Below, piece by piece: positions 51,491-60,112 of a stretch of 64,000 nucleotides of DNA. Origin of the DNA: Candidatus Onthomonas avicola. GTDB taxonomy: Bacteria; Bacillota; Clostridia; Oscillospirales; Oscillospiraceae. Under the pieces are notes generated by a model. It was not told the DNA's origin and made no database searches. It saw only the letters and a list, made by a program, of their open reading frames with translations. The translations under genes were made by a program, and so were the position numbers. The stretch lies in contig DVJB01000072.1 in assembly GCA_018710845.1 (NCBI GenBank), positions 1-64,000 on the forward strand, written 5' to 3'. The first letter of the stretch is position 1, and every line of letters starts with the position of its first letter.

Positions 51491-52858
51491 ATGGCAACGC
51501 AAGCACATCCGTTTCCCCAGGACTTTCTCTGGGGCGCCGCCACCTCCGCCTACCAGATTGAGGGCGGCTGGAACGCAGACGGGAAAGGTCCCAGCATCTG
51601 GGACCACTTCTGTCACACACCGGGACATATCGCCAACGGGGAGACCGGAGACGTCGCCTGTGACCACTACCACCGCTTTCGCGAGGACGTGGCGCTCATG
51701 CGGAAGTTGGGACTGCAGTCCTATCGCTTCTCCATCAACTGGCCGCGCGTGCTCCCGGAGGGCACGGGCACTGTGAATCAGGCCGGACTGGACTTCTATC
51801 GTCGTCTGACCGACGAGCTGCTGGAGGCGGGCATCACCCCCTTTGTCACCCTCTACCACTGGGAGCTGCCGCTGGCCCTGCACCGCCGTGGCGGGTGGCT
51901 GAATCCGGAGACGGCAAAGGCATTCGGCGAGCTGGCAGAGGTCGTCTCCCGCGCCCTAGGAGACCGCGTCCGGCATTACATGACGCTCAATGAGCCGCAG
52001 TGCGCCGTTTTTCTCGGCTATGGCACCGGCAGCCACGCACCCGGCTGCCAGACCGATCTGGTGACGCAGGCCGCCGCGGCGCACCACCTTCTGCTCGCCC
52101 ACGGCCACGCCGTGCAGGCCCTGCGCGCCAACGCGGCGGAAGGCGCACAGGTCGGCATCGCCTCCACCGGCGGTATCAGTTACCCCAGTGAGGACACCCC
52201 GGAAAACCGCGCGGCCGCTTACCGCGCCACCTTCCGCCTTCGGGAAAGGGCGCTCTTCTCTCACGCCTGGTTCCTCGACCCGGCCATTCTGGGACATTAT
52301 CCGGCATCGGACGGCCTCTCACCGGAGCTGGGGGACTTCCTCTCTCAGATTCCTCCGGAGGATCTGGCTCTGATCCGTCAGCCGCTCGACTTTCTCGGAC
52401 TGAATCTCTATAACGGGGATGAGGTCGCCCCGGACGGCACGCGGGTCCCCCGCGCCACCGGCGCGGCACGCACGGCGCTGCACTGGTCGGTCTCCCCGCA
52501 GGCGATGCGCTATGCCGTCACTTTCCTGCACCAGCGCTACGGACTTCCCCTGTATGTGACGGAAAACGGCCAATCCTGCGACGACCGTATCTTCCTCGAC
52601 GGACAGGTACACGACCCTGACCGCATTGACTTCACCGCGCGCTACCTGATCGCCCTGCGTCAGGCAGTGGAGGAAGGGGTCCCGGTCCGCGGCTACTTCC
52701 ACTGGAGCCTGATGGACAACTTCGAGTGGAACAGCGGCTATGGCGAGCGCTTCGGCCTGGTCTATGTGGACTACGCGGACAGCCAGCGCCGCATCATCAA
52801 GGACTCCGGCCGCTGGTATCGTCAGGTGATCGAGAGCAACGGCGCCAGCCTCCCCTGA
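51491..52858 (+). CDS. GH1 beta-glucosidase
   Basis: A 455-residue cytoplasmic family 1 beta-glycosidase. The N-terminal signature is FPQDFLWGAATSAYQIEGGW. Acid/base Glu is in MTLNEPQC and nucleophile Glu in LYVTENGQSCDD. DNFEWNSGYGERFGLVYVDY is the C-terminal substrate loop; its end lacks the Ser and Lys pair expected for 6-phospho-glucosidases, so free glucosides are likelier. It would release glucose from the cello-type backbone. Co-transcribed with GH95. Confidence 0.95.
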   Translation: MATQAHPFPQDFLWGAATSAYQIEGGWNADGKGPSIWDHFCHTPGHIANGETGDVACDHYHRFREDVALMRKLGLQSYRFSINWPRVLPEGTGTVNQAGLDFYRRLTDELLEAGITPFVTLYHWELPLALHRRGGWLNPETAKAFGELAEVVSRALGDRVRHYMTLNEPQCAVFLGYGTGSHAPGCQTDLVTQAAAAHHLLLAHGHAVQALRANAAEGAQVGIASTGGISYPSEDTPENRAAAYRATFRLRERALFSHAWFLDPAILGHYPASDGLSPELGDFLSQIPPEDLALIRQPLDFLGLNLYNGDEVAPDGTRVPRATGAARTALHWSVSPQAMRYAVTFLHQRYGLPLYVTENGQSCDDRIFLDGQVHDPDRIDFTARYLIALRQAVEEGVPVRGYFHWSLMDNFEWNSGYGERFGLVYVDYADSQRRIIKDSGRWYRQVIESNGASLP

Positions 52859-52910
52859 CCGCTTCGCCCGCGCCGCCCGGCCAGATGCAGCGGCCCGCAT
52901 ACACGCAGTA

Positions 52911-52947
52911 CACCCCCTGTCCCGTTTCTTCCGCGGGGCGGGGGGTG
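52911..52947 (+). terminator. Probable terminator after GH1
   Basis: CACCCCC (52911-52917) pairs with GGGGGTG (52941-52947), with an imperfect CCCG/CGGG inner stem. It is followed by GTCCTTTGT, a weak T tract. Confidence 0.35.
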
Positions 52948-52969
52948 GTCCTTTGTCCGCTCTCCGGGC

Positions 52970-53386
52970 CTATTTCGCCTCCGGCTCCGGTGCGGGGATC
53001 AGGTTGCTGATATACGGCCGCTGGCCGGAGAGCACCTCACTGTAAAATGTCTGTTTCCAGTCGATATAGGCGATGCTGTCCTGCAGCTCGGCGATCTGCT
53101 CCTGCAGCGCCTGCTGTTTCTGCTCGAGCAGGACCTTGCGCTGCGGGATGCTCGCAGGCCCTTCCAGACAGAGAGCCAGGTAGTCCTTCATCTCCTGGAT
53201 GCTCATACCGCACTTTTTCAGACAGACGAGGTCCTTGATCCAGCCGACGTCGTGCTCGTCAAAGATGCGCCGGTTGTTGTGGTCGCGTTTGACATGTGGA
53301 ATCAGCCCGGCGTTGCAGTAAAATTTCAGCGTCTCATAGGTCATGCCGGCCTCGCGGCAGACCTCCATCATCGTGTAGACAGCCAT
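52970..53386 (-). CDS. MerR family regulator
   Basis: A 138-residue MerR-type regulator. The N-terminal winged helix is TMMEVCREAGMTYETLKFYC and RRIFDEHDVGWIKDLVCLKKCG. A long dimerisation helix (about 80-115) follows. The C-terminal tail is short with no metal-binding Cys pair, as in aldehyde- or thiol-stress MerR proteins. ATG 53386 follows AGGAGAGG. It is divergent from the alcohol dehydrogenase, whose promoter has the MerR 19-bp spacer. Confidence 0.9.
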   Translation of the reverse strand: MAVYTMMEVCREAGMTYETLKFYCNAGLIPHVKRDHNNRRIFDEHDVGWIKDLVCLKKCGMSIQEMKDYLALCLEGPASIPQRKVLLEQKQQALQEQIAELQDSIAYIDWKQTFYSEVLSGQRPYISNLIPAPEPEAK

Positions 53387-53453
53387 ACCTCTCCTTTCCC
53401 GCTTATGAGCGTGAAAATTCATACAATGTTCAAAAAATTTTCGCCGATGGGCC

Positions 53454-53484
53454 TTGACCGGTAGTTACCCCCGGAAGCTATGAT
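53454..53484 (+). promoter_or_regulatory. MerR-controlled promoter with 19-bp spacer
   Basis: TTGACC (53454-53459) and TATGAT (53479-53484) are separated by 19 bp rather than 17. The spacer carries an imperfect dyad CTTGACCGG/CCGGAAG. This over-long spacing is the classic MerR-activated architecture. Confidence 0.75.
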
Positions 53485-53570
53485 ATCAGTGTACCGCAGC
53501 GGCGGGGTCCGCGTCAACCGTCCGCCCCGCCCCGATTTCAAATTTTATGAACTGACAGGATGGTTTTGCA

Positions 53571-54716
53571 ATGCAATCGTTTGTCTATTCCTATCCCACC
53601 AAGGTTTATTTCGGACAGGGCGCCGCCCGGCAAGCGCTGGAGGCAGAGCTGAGTCACTACGGCCCCCAGGTGCTGCTGGCCTACGGCGGCGGCTCGGTCA
53701 AGCGCAACGGTGTCTATGACGAGCTGATGGCGCTGCTGCGGGCCGCCGGAAAGACGGTGACCGAGTTCTCGGGCATTATGTCCAACCCCACCTATGCCAA
53801 GGTGCAGGAGGGCGCGGCACTGGCGCGGGAGCATCAGATTGACCTGATCCTGGCCGTCGGCGGCGGCTCGGTGATCGACTGCTGCAAGATCGTCGCCGCG
53901 CAGGCCAAGACGGAGGAGGACCTCTGGGAGATGGAGTTCACGGCCCACCGGCTCCCCGCCGACGTCATCCCGATGGGGGCCGTCGTGACTGCCTCCGGTA
54001 CCGGCGCAGAGATGAACGGCGGCGCCGTCATCACGAATGAGAAGAAAAAGCTCAAGGCTGGCATGGCGGCCGCCGCGCCGCGTTTCGCGGTGCTCGACCC
54101 CGCCTATACGCTGACCCTGCCGATGGGCCAGGTGATCTCCGGCGCATTTGACACGCTGAGTCACGCGATGGAGACCTATTTCGGCCAGTCGGACGCCGAC
54201 AACGTCTCAGACGAGGTGGCGCTGGCGATCATGAAGAACACCGTTGTCAACATCCGCCGCGTGCTGAAGGACAACCAGGACCTCGAGGCCCACAGCAACC
54301 TGATGTGGGACTCCGCGATGGCGGAAAATGGTATCATGAAGGTGGGACGCAAGACCGACTTCCAAGCCCACCAGATGGAACACCAGCTCGGCGCCTACAC
54401 CGACTGCAACCACGGCCAGGGTCTGGCGGTGATTCATCCTGCCTACTACCGCCATATCGTTCAGGACGCGCCGGAGAAGTTCGCGCGTCTGGGCAAGACC
54501 GTCTTCGGCGTGGACGGCGCCGAGGCGGCGGTGGACGCGCTGGCCGCCTTCATCCAGGAGTGCGGACTGCCCACCCGTATGGGTCAGCTGCGCAGCACGA
54601 TGGAGATCACGCCCGAGCTGCTGCGTCAGGTGGCGGACAGCTGCAACCTGATTTCCTCCAATCCCCGCACGCTGACCCACGATGAGGTCTATGACATCCT
54701 GTGTGAGTGCCTGTAA
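53571..54716 (+). CDS. Iron-containing alcohol dehydrogenase (2)
   Basis: A 381-residue group III alcohol dehydrogenase, paralogous to the one at 240. Cofactor motif AVGGGSVIDCCK lies near residue 100. Metal ligands are in SGAFDTLSHAMETYFG, FQAHQMEHQLG and DCNHGQGLAV. It probably reduces aldehydes using NAD(P)H. The MerR-type promoter immediately upstream suggests induction by an aldehyde or other electrophile. A flavodoxin lipoprotein gene follows after 37 nt. Confidence 0.93.
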   Translation: MQSFVYSYPTKVYFGQGAARQALEAELSHYGPQVLLAYGGGSVKRNGVYDELMALLRAAGKTVTEFSGIMSNPTYAKVQEGAALAREHQIDLILAVGGGSVIDCCKIVAAQAKTEEDLWEMEFTAHRLPADVIPMGAVVTASGTGAEMNGGAVITNEKKKLKAGMAAAAPRFAVLDPAYTLTLPMGQVISGAFDTLSHAMETYFGQSDADNVSDEVALAIMKNTVVNIRRVLKDNQDLEAHSNLMWDSAMAENGIMKVGRKTDFQAHQMEHQLGAYTDCNHGQGLAVIHPAYYRHIVQDAPEKFARLGKTVFGVDGAEAAVDALAAFIQECGLPTRMGQLRSTMEITPELLRQVADSCNLISSNPRTLTHDEVYDILCECL

Positions 54717-54753
54717 CGGTGCCGCACCGCCGCATGAAAGGAAGGATTCTGCT

Positions 54754-55461
54754 ATGAAAAAACTCATCGCCCTTGCTATGAGCGCACTGTTGCTGCTGGG
54801 GCTCTCCGCCTGCCAGTATGCCGCCGCGCCGGAGGAGGACGCCGCTGGCACAGACAGCACGGACACCTCCGCACAGAGCACTTCGGAAGAAGAGGCCGGC
54901 GCCGCCGGCGACACAGCTGACACCGCCGATCCGGCGGATGCCGCGGAATCCGATGCGCAGAGCGCCCCGGAGACGGAGGGCGGCGTCCTGATCGTCTACT
55001 TCTCCGCAACGGGGAATACCGAGACGGCCGCGAACTATATCGCCGAGGCCACCGGCGGCGACCTGTTCGCCCTCGAGCCCGCTGAGCCCTATACCGATGA
55101 GGACCTGAACTACAACGACGAGAACAGCCGCGTGGTCTATGAGCACGAGCATCCGGAGGAGCAGGCAGTGGAACTGGTAGCCGACACGGTGGACAACTGG
55201 GACTCCTATGATACCGTGTTCCTCGGCTATCCCATCTGGTGGCAGGAGGCCGCCTGGCCGGTCAACGGCTTTATCGAGGCCAACGATTTTACCGGCAAGA
55301 CGGTGATTCCGTTCTGCACCTCCGGCAGCTCCGCCCTGGGCGACAGCGCCGCGCTGCTTGAGGAGATGGCCGGTACCGGGACCTGGCTGGAGGGCCAGCG
55401 CTTCTCCTCCTCTGTCTCACAGGACGAGGTACAGACCTGGCTGGATAGCCTGGATTTCTGA
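54754..55461 (+). CDS. Flavodoxin-domain lipoprotein
   Basis: A 235-residue surface lipoprotein. The signal is ALAMSALLLLGLSAC, with lipobox LSAC (Cys near residue 18). An acidic Ala/Asp/Thr-rich linker runs to about residue 80. The flavodoxin domain follows: VLIVYFSATGNTETAANYIAE as FMN phosphate loop, YDTVFLGYPIWWQEAAWPVNGF and VIPFCTSGSS. An extracytoplasmic flavodoxin implies electron transfer outside the membrane. ATG 54754 (GAAAGGAAGG upstream) is chosen over an ATG at 54682 that lies inside the dehydrogenase gene. Confidence 0.88.
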   Translation: MKKLIALAMSALLLLGLSACQYAAAPEEDAAGTDSTDTSAQSTSEEEAGAAGDTADTADPADAAESDAQSAPETEGGVLIVYFSATGNTETAANYIAEATGGDLFALEPAEPYTDEDLNYNDENSRVVYEHEHPEEQAVELVADTVDNWDSYDTVFLGYPIWWQEAAWPVNGFIEANDFTGKTVIPFCTSGSSALGDSAALLEEMAGTGTWLEGQRFSSSVSQDEVQTWLDSLDF

Positions 55462-55503
55462 GCCGCAAATCGCCCGTTTCCCCCTTCTGTCGGAGGCAAA
55501 TGG

Positions 55504-55539
55504 AGCGCGCCGGAGGAGATCGCTCTCCTCCGGCGCGCT
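55504..55539. terminator. Bidirectional terminator
   Basis: A perfect 16-bp stem, AGCGCGCCGGAGGAGA (55504-55519) with TCTCCTCCGGCGCGCT (55524-55539), loop TCGC, between convergent genes. Confidence 0.8.
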
Positions 55540-55587
55540 GTTGCTTTCTGCCTGTGTCGGTCTAAAAGATACGGTCAGGCCGCCGTC

Positions 55588-56124
55588 TTAATAGTTTTCG
55601 CTGCGGAGCTCAAAGTAGCTCTGCGGATGCGCGCAGGTGGGGCAGATCTCCGGCGCGGAGGTGCCCACCACGATATGTCCGCAGTTGCGGCATTCCCAGA
55701 CCTTGACCTCGCTCTTGGCAAAGACCTCCGCCATCTCCACGTTGCGCAGCAGCGCCCGATAGCGCTCCTCGTGGTGCTTCTCCACAGCGGCCACCAGGCG
55801 GAACTTGGCCGCCAGCTCCGGGAAGCCCTCCTCTTCGGCAGTCTTGGCAAAGCCGTCGTACATGTCGGTCCACTCGTAGTTCTCCCCCTCGGCGGCGTGC
55901 AGCAGGTTCTCCGCCGTGCTGCCGATGCCGCTGAGCTCCTTGAACCACATCTTGGCGTGCTCCTTCTCGTTGTCCGCCGTTCTCAGGAAGAGGGCCGCGA
56001 TCTGCTCATAGCCCTCCTTCTTTGCCACGGAGGCAAAATAGGTATACTTGTTGCGGGCCTGGGACTCGCCGGCAAAGGCGGCCTCCAGGTTCTTCTCGGT
56101 CTGCGTTCCTGCGTACTTGCTCAT
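55588..56124 (-). CDS. rbr: Rubrerythrin
   Basis: A 178-residue non-haem iron peroxidase that removes hydrogen peroxide in anaerobes. The four-helix diiron domain has [31 protein letters not shown] and a second set in [10 protein letters not shown]-terminal rubredoxin domain holds CRNCGH and [11 protein letters not shown]. It is 84 nt downstream of the PerR-like gene on the same strand and likely under the same peroxide control. Confidence 0.96.
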   Translation of the reverse strand: MSKYAGTQTEKNLEAAFAGESQARNKYTYFASVAKKEGYEQIAALFLRTADNEKEHAKMWFKELSGIGSTAENLLHAAEGENYEWTDMYDGFAKTAEEEGFPELAAKFRLVAAVEKHHEERYRALLRNVEMAEVFAKSEVKVWECRNCGHIVVGTSAPEICPTCAHPQSYFELRSENY

Positions 56125-56208
56125 GTCGTTTCCTCACTTTCTTTTTGATCGTAGATTTATGCTGATATGGCGGCCAGCGACGGGACATCCGGCCGGCCAT
56201 TGCGCACT

Positions 56209-56583
56209 TTAGGCCTGTCCCCTCTCCCGTCGCCGGCAGTCCGGGCACAGATAGTACACCTTCAGGTCGTAAAACAGGAAGTCCTCCCCCAGCTGGCGCC
56301 GCAGCGAGTCAGTCATATCCTCAAAACAGACGTCCGTCAGCGCACCACACCTGCGGCATACCACGTGGTCGTGGCGCGCCACGCGGTCATATCGGTCGGG
56401 AGAGCCCTCGATGGGGATCCGGCGGACCAGTCCGGCCGCACAGAGCTTGTTGAGATTGTTGTAGATCGTGGCCAGCGAAATGGTCGGATATGTCCTCTTC
56501 AGCTCAGAAAAAACCTGATCTGCGGTCATATGACGGGTGGACTGTGTGACCAGCTGATAGATGGCCCTTTCGTACTTCGTCAT
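56209..56583 (-). CDS. perR: Fur-family peroxide regulator (PerR-like)
   Basis: A 124-residue Fur-family repressor. The winged helix is HMTADQVFSELKRTYPTISLATIYNNL. The regulatory-metal region is RYDRVARHDHVVCRRCG and the structural zinc Cys pair is CPDC near the C-terminus. It faces a Per-box sequence in its own promoter and precedes rubrerythrin, favouring PerR over Fur or Zur. The protein is slightly short but complete. Confidence 0.88.
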   Translation of the reverse strand: MTKYERAIYQLVTQSTRHMTADQVFSELKRTYPTISLATIYNNLNKLCAAGLVRRIPIEGSPDRYDRVARHDHVVCRRCGALTDVCFEDMTDSLRRQLGEDFLFYDLKVYYLCPDCRRRERGQA

Positions 56584-56600
56584 GAAAATTCCCGCCTATA

Positions 56601-56648
56601 CTAGAATGATTCTAAAATAATTATAAATGGTCTAAAGGCACTTGTCAA
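56601..56648 (-). promoter_or_regulatory. perR promoter with Per box
   Basis: On the minus strand TTGACA (complement of 56643-56648), 17-bp spacer and TATAAT (complement of 56620-56625) form a near-perfect promoter. CTAGAATGATTCTAA at 56601-56615 is a Per-box-like palindrome just downstream of the -10. Confidence 0.8.
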
Positions 56649-56901
56649 GAGCAAATCTGCTGCCGGCAACGCAAAATAGCCGGTTTTCTGCTTTGCGCAT
56701 TGGAGTTATCTTCAGCTAATGTGCACATATTGAAATCGTGCCGCCGCGGAGAAGAGACGGGAGAAGACGGCGTCCGCACAGGGCGCCGCTGTTCCGCGTA
56801 ATCCGGCATCCCTCTGCCAGAAGCGCTCAGGCGGGATGGATGGTCTTAAAAACTTATGTATATCAGGCATTTTGCCCTGAGATAGAAAGGAGATTGTCCC
56901 T
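56649..56901. other. Intergenic region upstream of the pgmB operon
   Basis: No gene is recognised. A GAAAGGAG ribosome binding site precedes 56902. No convincing promoter hexamers are seen apart from AT-rich sequence around 56846-56865. Confidence 0.4.
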
Positions 56902-57525
56902 ATGAAATTCAACAAGAAAGCAGTCATTTTCGATCTGGATGGCGTCATCTGCTTTACTGACAAGTTCCACTATCAGGCGTGGAAGGCGCTGGCAGACCGG
57001 CTGGGCATCTACTTTGACGAGAAGATCAACGACCGTCTGCGCGGTGTGAGCCGTATGGCCAGCCTGGAGATCATTCTGGAACGCTCCGACGTGGCCTACA
57101 CCCAGGAGGAGAAGGAGGCCTTCGCCACCGAGAAGAACAACACCTATCGCGAGCTGCTCAAGAACATGTCCCCCGCCGACCTGTCCGACGAGGTGAAGAA
57201 TACCCTGATTGAGCTGCGCAACCGCGGCTATAAGCTCAGCATCGGCTCCTCGAGCAAGAACACCAAGTTCATCCTGGGACAGATCGGGCTGGGCGACTTC
57301 TTTGACGCGATTGACGACGGCACCGACATCCCCCACTCCAAGCCCGACCCAGAGGTGTTCCTGAAGTCGGCCGAGAAGATCGGCGTTGCCCCGGCGGACT
57401 GCGCCGTGGTAGAGGACGCCAAGGCCGGCGGCATGACGGCGCTGGCTCTCTTCGGCGATGCCAAGGACTGCGGCATGGAGGATTACAATCTGACCTCTTT
57501 CTCCGATCTGCTCAACATTCTGTAA
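56902..57525 (+). CDS. pgmB: Beta-phosphoglucomutase
   Basis: A 207-residue HAD-superfamily mutase interconverting beta-glucose 1-phosphate and glucose 6-phosphate. Nucleophile and acid Asp are in VIFDLDGVICFTD. The cap helix has HYQAWKALADRLGI, substrate loop LRGVSRMASLE, phosphate-binding SSSKN and acidic EDAKAG. The product of an inverting GH65 phosphorylase is its usual substrate, and a truncated GH65 gene lies in the same operon. Confidence 0.94.
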   Translation: MKFNKKAVIFDLDGVICFTDKFHYQAWKALADRLGIYFDEKINDRLRGVSRMASLEIILERSDVAYTQEEKEAFATEKNNTYRELLKNMSPADLSDEVKNTLIELRNRGYKLSIGSSSKNTKFILGQIGLGDFFDAIDDGTDIPHSKPDPEVFLKSAEKIGVAPADCAVVEDAKAGGMTALALFGDAKDCGMEDYNLTSFSDLLNIL

Positions 57526-57535
57526 GGGGCGTCGC

Positions 57536-58483
57536 ATGAGACCGTATGCCTTTGGGGTGGACGTCGGTGGGACGGCGATCAAGCTCGGCTTCTTTCAAAC
57601 CGACGGAACCCTGGTAAAAAAGTTTCAGATCCCTACGCGGACGGAGGAAAACGGCATCTATATTCTCCCGGATATTCTGCACGCGATGCTCACGACGATG
57701 GTGGAGCAGCAGATCACCTGGGACGACGTAGAGGGCGTCGGCATGGGCGTCCCCGGTCCGGTGACGGAGGACGGGACGGTGCTGCGCTGCATCAATCTGG
57801 GGTGGGACGTCTTTTCCATCCCGGAGAAGCTGCGCGAGCTGGAGCCCAGAATTTTTAAGATTCGGGTGACCAACGACGTCAATGCCGCCACACTGGGCGA
57901 GATGTGGCAGGGCGGCGGCAAGGGCTACCGCAACCTGTTTATGATTACGCTGGGCACCGGGATTGGCGGCGGCGTGATTCTCAACGGGCAGATGATCTAC
58001 GGAAAGGGCGGCGCGGCTGGAGAGATCGGCCACATCTGCGTCAACACGGAGGAGACGGAGCCGTGCAAGTGCGGCCATCGTGGCTGCCTGGAGCAGTACT
58101 GCTCGGCCACCGGCCTGCTGCGCACGGCGAAACGGCGGCTGGAGGAGCGGCCTAAGGAGCAGACGCTGCTGCGCGGCCATAAGAATCTGACGGCCAAGCA
58201 GGTCTGTGACGACGCGAAAAAGGGAGACGCCGTGGCCCTGGAGCTGCTCGACGAGTTGGGCAGCCGCCTGGGCCTGGCCCTGAACGCGGTGGCGGGTACC
58301 CTCGACCCGGAGATCTTCGTGATCGGCGGCGGCCTGTCCAACGCGGGGGATATCCTGCTCCAGCCCATCGTCACCCACTACCGCCGTCACGCGTTTCACG
58401 CCTACAACGACACCACCTTTGCCCTGGCCAAGCTGGGCAATGACGCCGGTATCTACGGCTGTGTCAATATGGTTTTATCCTAA
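57536..58483 (+). CDS. ROK family glucokinase
   Basis: A 315-residue sugar kinase. ATP loop is VDVGGTAIKLGFF, the sugar site GVPGPV, catalytic Asp in TNDVNAATLGE and LGTGIGGGVI. The ROK zinc motif is EPCKCGHRGCLEQYCS. It phosphorylates glucose released alongside glucose 1-phosphate by a phosphorylase. It is 10 nt after pgmB and 20 nt before the GH65 remnant. Confidence 0.93.
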   Translation: MRPYAFGVDVGGTAIKLGFFQTDGTLVKKFQIPTRTEENGIYILPDILHAMLTTMVEQQITWDDVEGVGMGVPGPVTEDGTVLRCINLGWDVFSIPEKLRELEPRIFKIRVTNDVNAATLGEMWQGGGKGYRNLFMITLGTGIGGGVILNGQMIYGKGGAAGEIGHICVNTEETEPCKCGHRGCLEQYCSATGLLRTAKRRLEERPKEQTLLRGHKNLTAKQVCDDAKKGDAVALELLDELGSRLGLALNAVAGTLDPEIFVIGGGLSNAGDILLQPIVTHYRRHAFHAYNDTTFALAKLGNDAGIYGCVNMVLS

Positions 58484-58503
58484 GAGGAGGAGAGGCAGAG
58501 ATT

Positions 58504-59178
58504 ATGCTGGATTTTAGCAAAGCAAGCGAGTGGAAGATCGTAGAGACCGATTTCAATCCGAACGCGCTGGGCAAGGTGGAAGCCAACTTCTGCCTGGGCA
58601 ACGGCTATCTGGGGCTGCGCTCCGCCACGGAGGAGAAATACCTGGGCGAGACGCGTGACCTGCTGGTGGCGGGCACCTTCGACCAGTTCTCTCCGGAGGA
58701 GGTCACCGAGCTGCCCAACGCCGCCGACGTGACCAATATCGAGCTGACGCTCAACGGCAGCCGCTTCGACCTGACGCAGGGGACCATCCACTCTTATCAC
58801 CGGACGCTCAACCTGAGGACCGGCCTGCTGTGCCGCGAGGTGGAGTGGACCTCTCCCAAGGGGGAGACGTTCTGCCTGCGCTTTGAGCGGATTGTCTCCC
58901 TCAAGCGGCTGCACACCATCTCCCTGCGCGTCACCGTGACGCCCAAGACGGACGCGGTCATCACCTTCCAGTCCGGCATTGACGGGCGGATGACCTGCGA
59001 CGGCTCGCAGCATTTCACCGAGGGGCAGACCCGCTTCTATGACAAGCACTACCTCCAGTTCGTCCCGCGCACCATTCAGTCGGACATCACCTTTGTGGTG
59101 GACGCCACCCATCTGCTGGACTCCCAGCCGCTCTCCGGCGGCGCGCTGTGGCTCCGGTACGAGGTAGCCGCCGGTTGA
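58504..59178 (+). pseudogene. GH65 glycoside phosphorylase, N-terminal domain only (truncated)
   Basis: An open frame of 224 residues with its own start (GGAGGAGAGG upstream) and stop. It contains only the N-terminal beta-sandwich of maltose/kojibiose/trehalose-type phosphorylases: KVEANFCLGNGYLGLRSAT, then HSYHRTLNLRTGLLCREV. The family is ~750 residues. The (alpha/alpha)6 catalytic domain with its acid Glu is absent, and no downstream frame continues it before the SDR promoter region. A deletion of ~1.5 kb is the simplest explanation. A functional stand-alone domain is unlikely. Confidence 0.8.
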
Positions 59179-59269
59179 GCGGCGCCCCGGTATCCGCCCG
59201 GCAAACGCCCTGATAAAAATAGTCACTTCCACCTTTACGCGTACAGGAACAGAAAGGATGAAATCGACA

Positions 59270-60022
59270 ATGGAAGCACTCAGCGGAAAAGTGGCCGTTG
59301 TCACCGGCGGCGGGTCCGGCATCGGCCGGGCCATCGCCCAACGCTTCGCCCGGGAGGGCCCGCATGTCATCATCGTCGGCCGGAAGGAGGCCCCGCTGCA
59401 GGAGACCGCTGCGGCGGATGAGAAGATCTCCTATCTGTCCGGCGACATCACCAGGACGGAGACGATCGAGCGAATCATCGACGCCGTCAACAGCCGTTTC
59501 AGCGGGCTGCTGGATATCCTGGTCAACAACGCCGGCTGGTGCCCCGTCCAGCCGCTCAAGGAGCTCAGCATCGAGGACTATGACCGTGCCTTCAGCCTGG
59601 ACGTGCGCGCGCTGGTCGATATGACCATCCACGCGCTGCCGCTGCTGTGCAGGGCCAAGGGCTGCATCATCAACCTCTCCAGCGTCGGGGCGGCGCACCG
59701 CGCTCCCAACCTCTCGATGTATGTCGGCGCCAAGGCAGCGGTGGAAAACTTCACCCGCGTCTGGGCGCTGGAGCTGGCCGCCGACGGCGTGCGTGTCAAC
59801 GCCATCGCCCCCGGGGCCATCCGGACCAATATCTGGAACGTGACCGATCTCTCCCCAGAGGCCGCAAAGGCGCATGAGGAGGGCATCGCCAAAAGCATCC
59901 CCTTCCAACGCTTCGGCGCACCGGAGGAGATCGCCAACGTGGCTGCGTTCCTGGCCTCTGACCAGGCCAGCTACGTCAGCGGCGCGATCTACGCCGTGGA
60001 CGGCGCGCAGGGCGCGGTCTGA
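59270..60022 (+). CDS. SDR family oxidoreductase
   Basis: A 250-residue short-chain dehydrogenase/reductase. Cofactor motif VVTGGGSGIGRAIA, NNAG in LVNNAGW, catalytic Ser in INLSSVG, and Tyr/Lys in MYVGAKAA. The C-terminus SDQASYVSGAIYAVDGAQG is standard for the FabG-like group. ATG 59270 is preferred; ATG 59258 overlaps the AGAAAGG ribosome site. The substrate (3-oxoacyl, sugar or hydroxysteroid) is not determined. Confidence 0.92.
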   Translation: MEALSGKVAVVTGGGSGIGRAIAQRFAREGPHVIIVGRKEAPLQETAAADEKISYLSGDITRTETIERIIDAVNSRFSGLLDILVNNAGWCPVQPLKELSIEDYDRAFSLDVRALVDMTIHALPLLCRAKGCIINLSSVGAAHRAPNLSMYVGAKAAVENFTRVWALELAADGVRVNAIAPGAIRTNIWNVTDLSPEAAKAHEEGIAKSIPFQRFGAPEEIANVAAFLASDQASYVSGAIYAVDGAQGAV

Positions 60023-60040
60023 GACAGCTCTTTTCACGCA

Positions 60041-60072
60041 ACGCCCCCGGGGACTTCGCTCTCCGGGGGTGT
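60041..60072 (+). terminator. Terminator after the SDR gene
   Basis: ACGCCCCCGG (60041-60050) and CCGGGGGTGT (60063-60072) form a 10-bp stem (one G-T). The tail is weak. Confidence 0.5.
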
Positions 60073-60112
60073 CCCATATCCGGCCGCAAGTCCAAGATCT
60101 GAGGTGACCACT

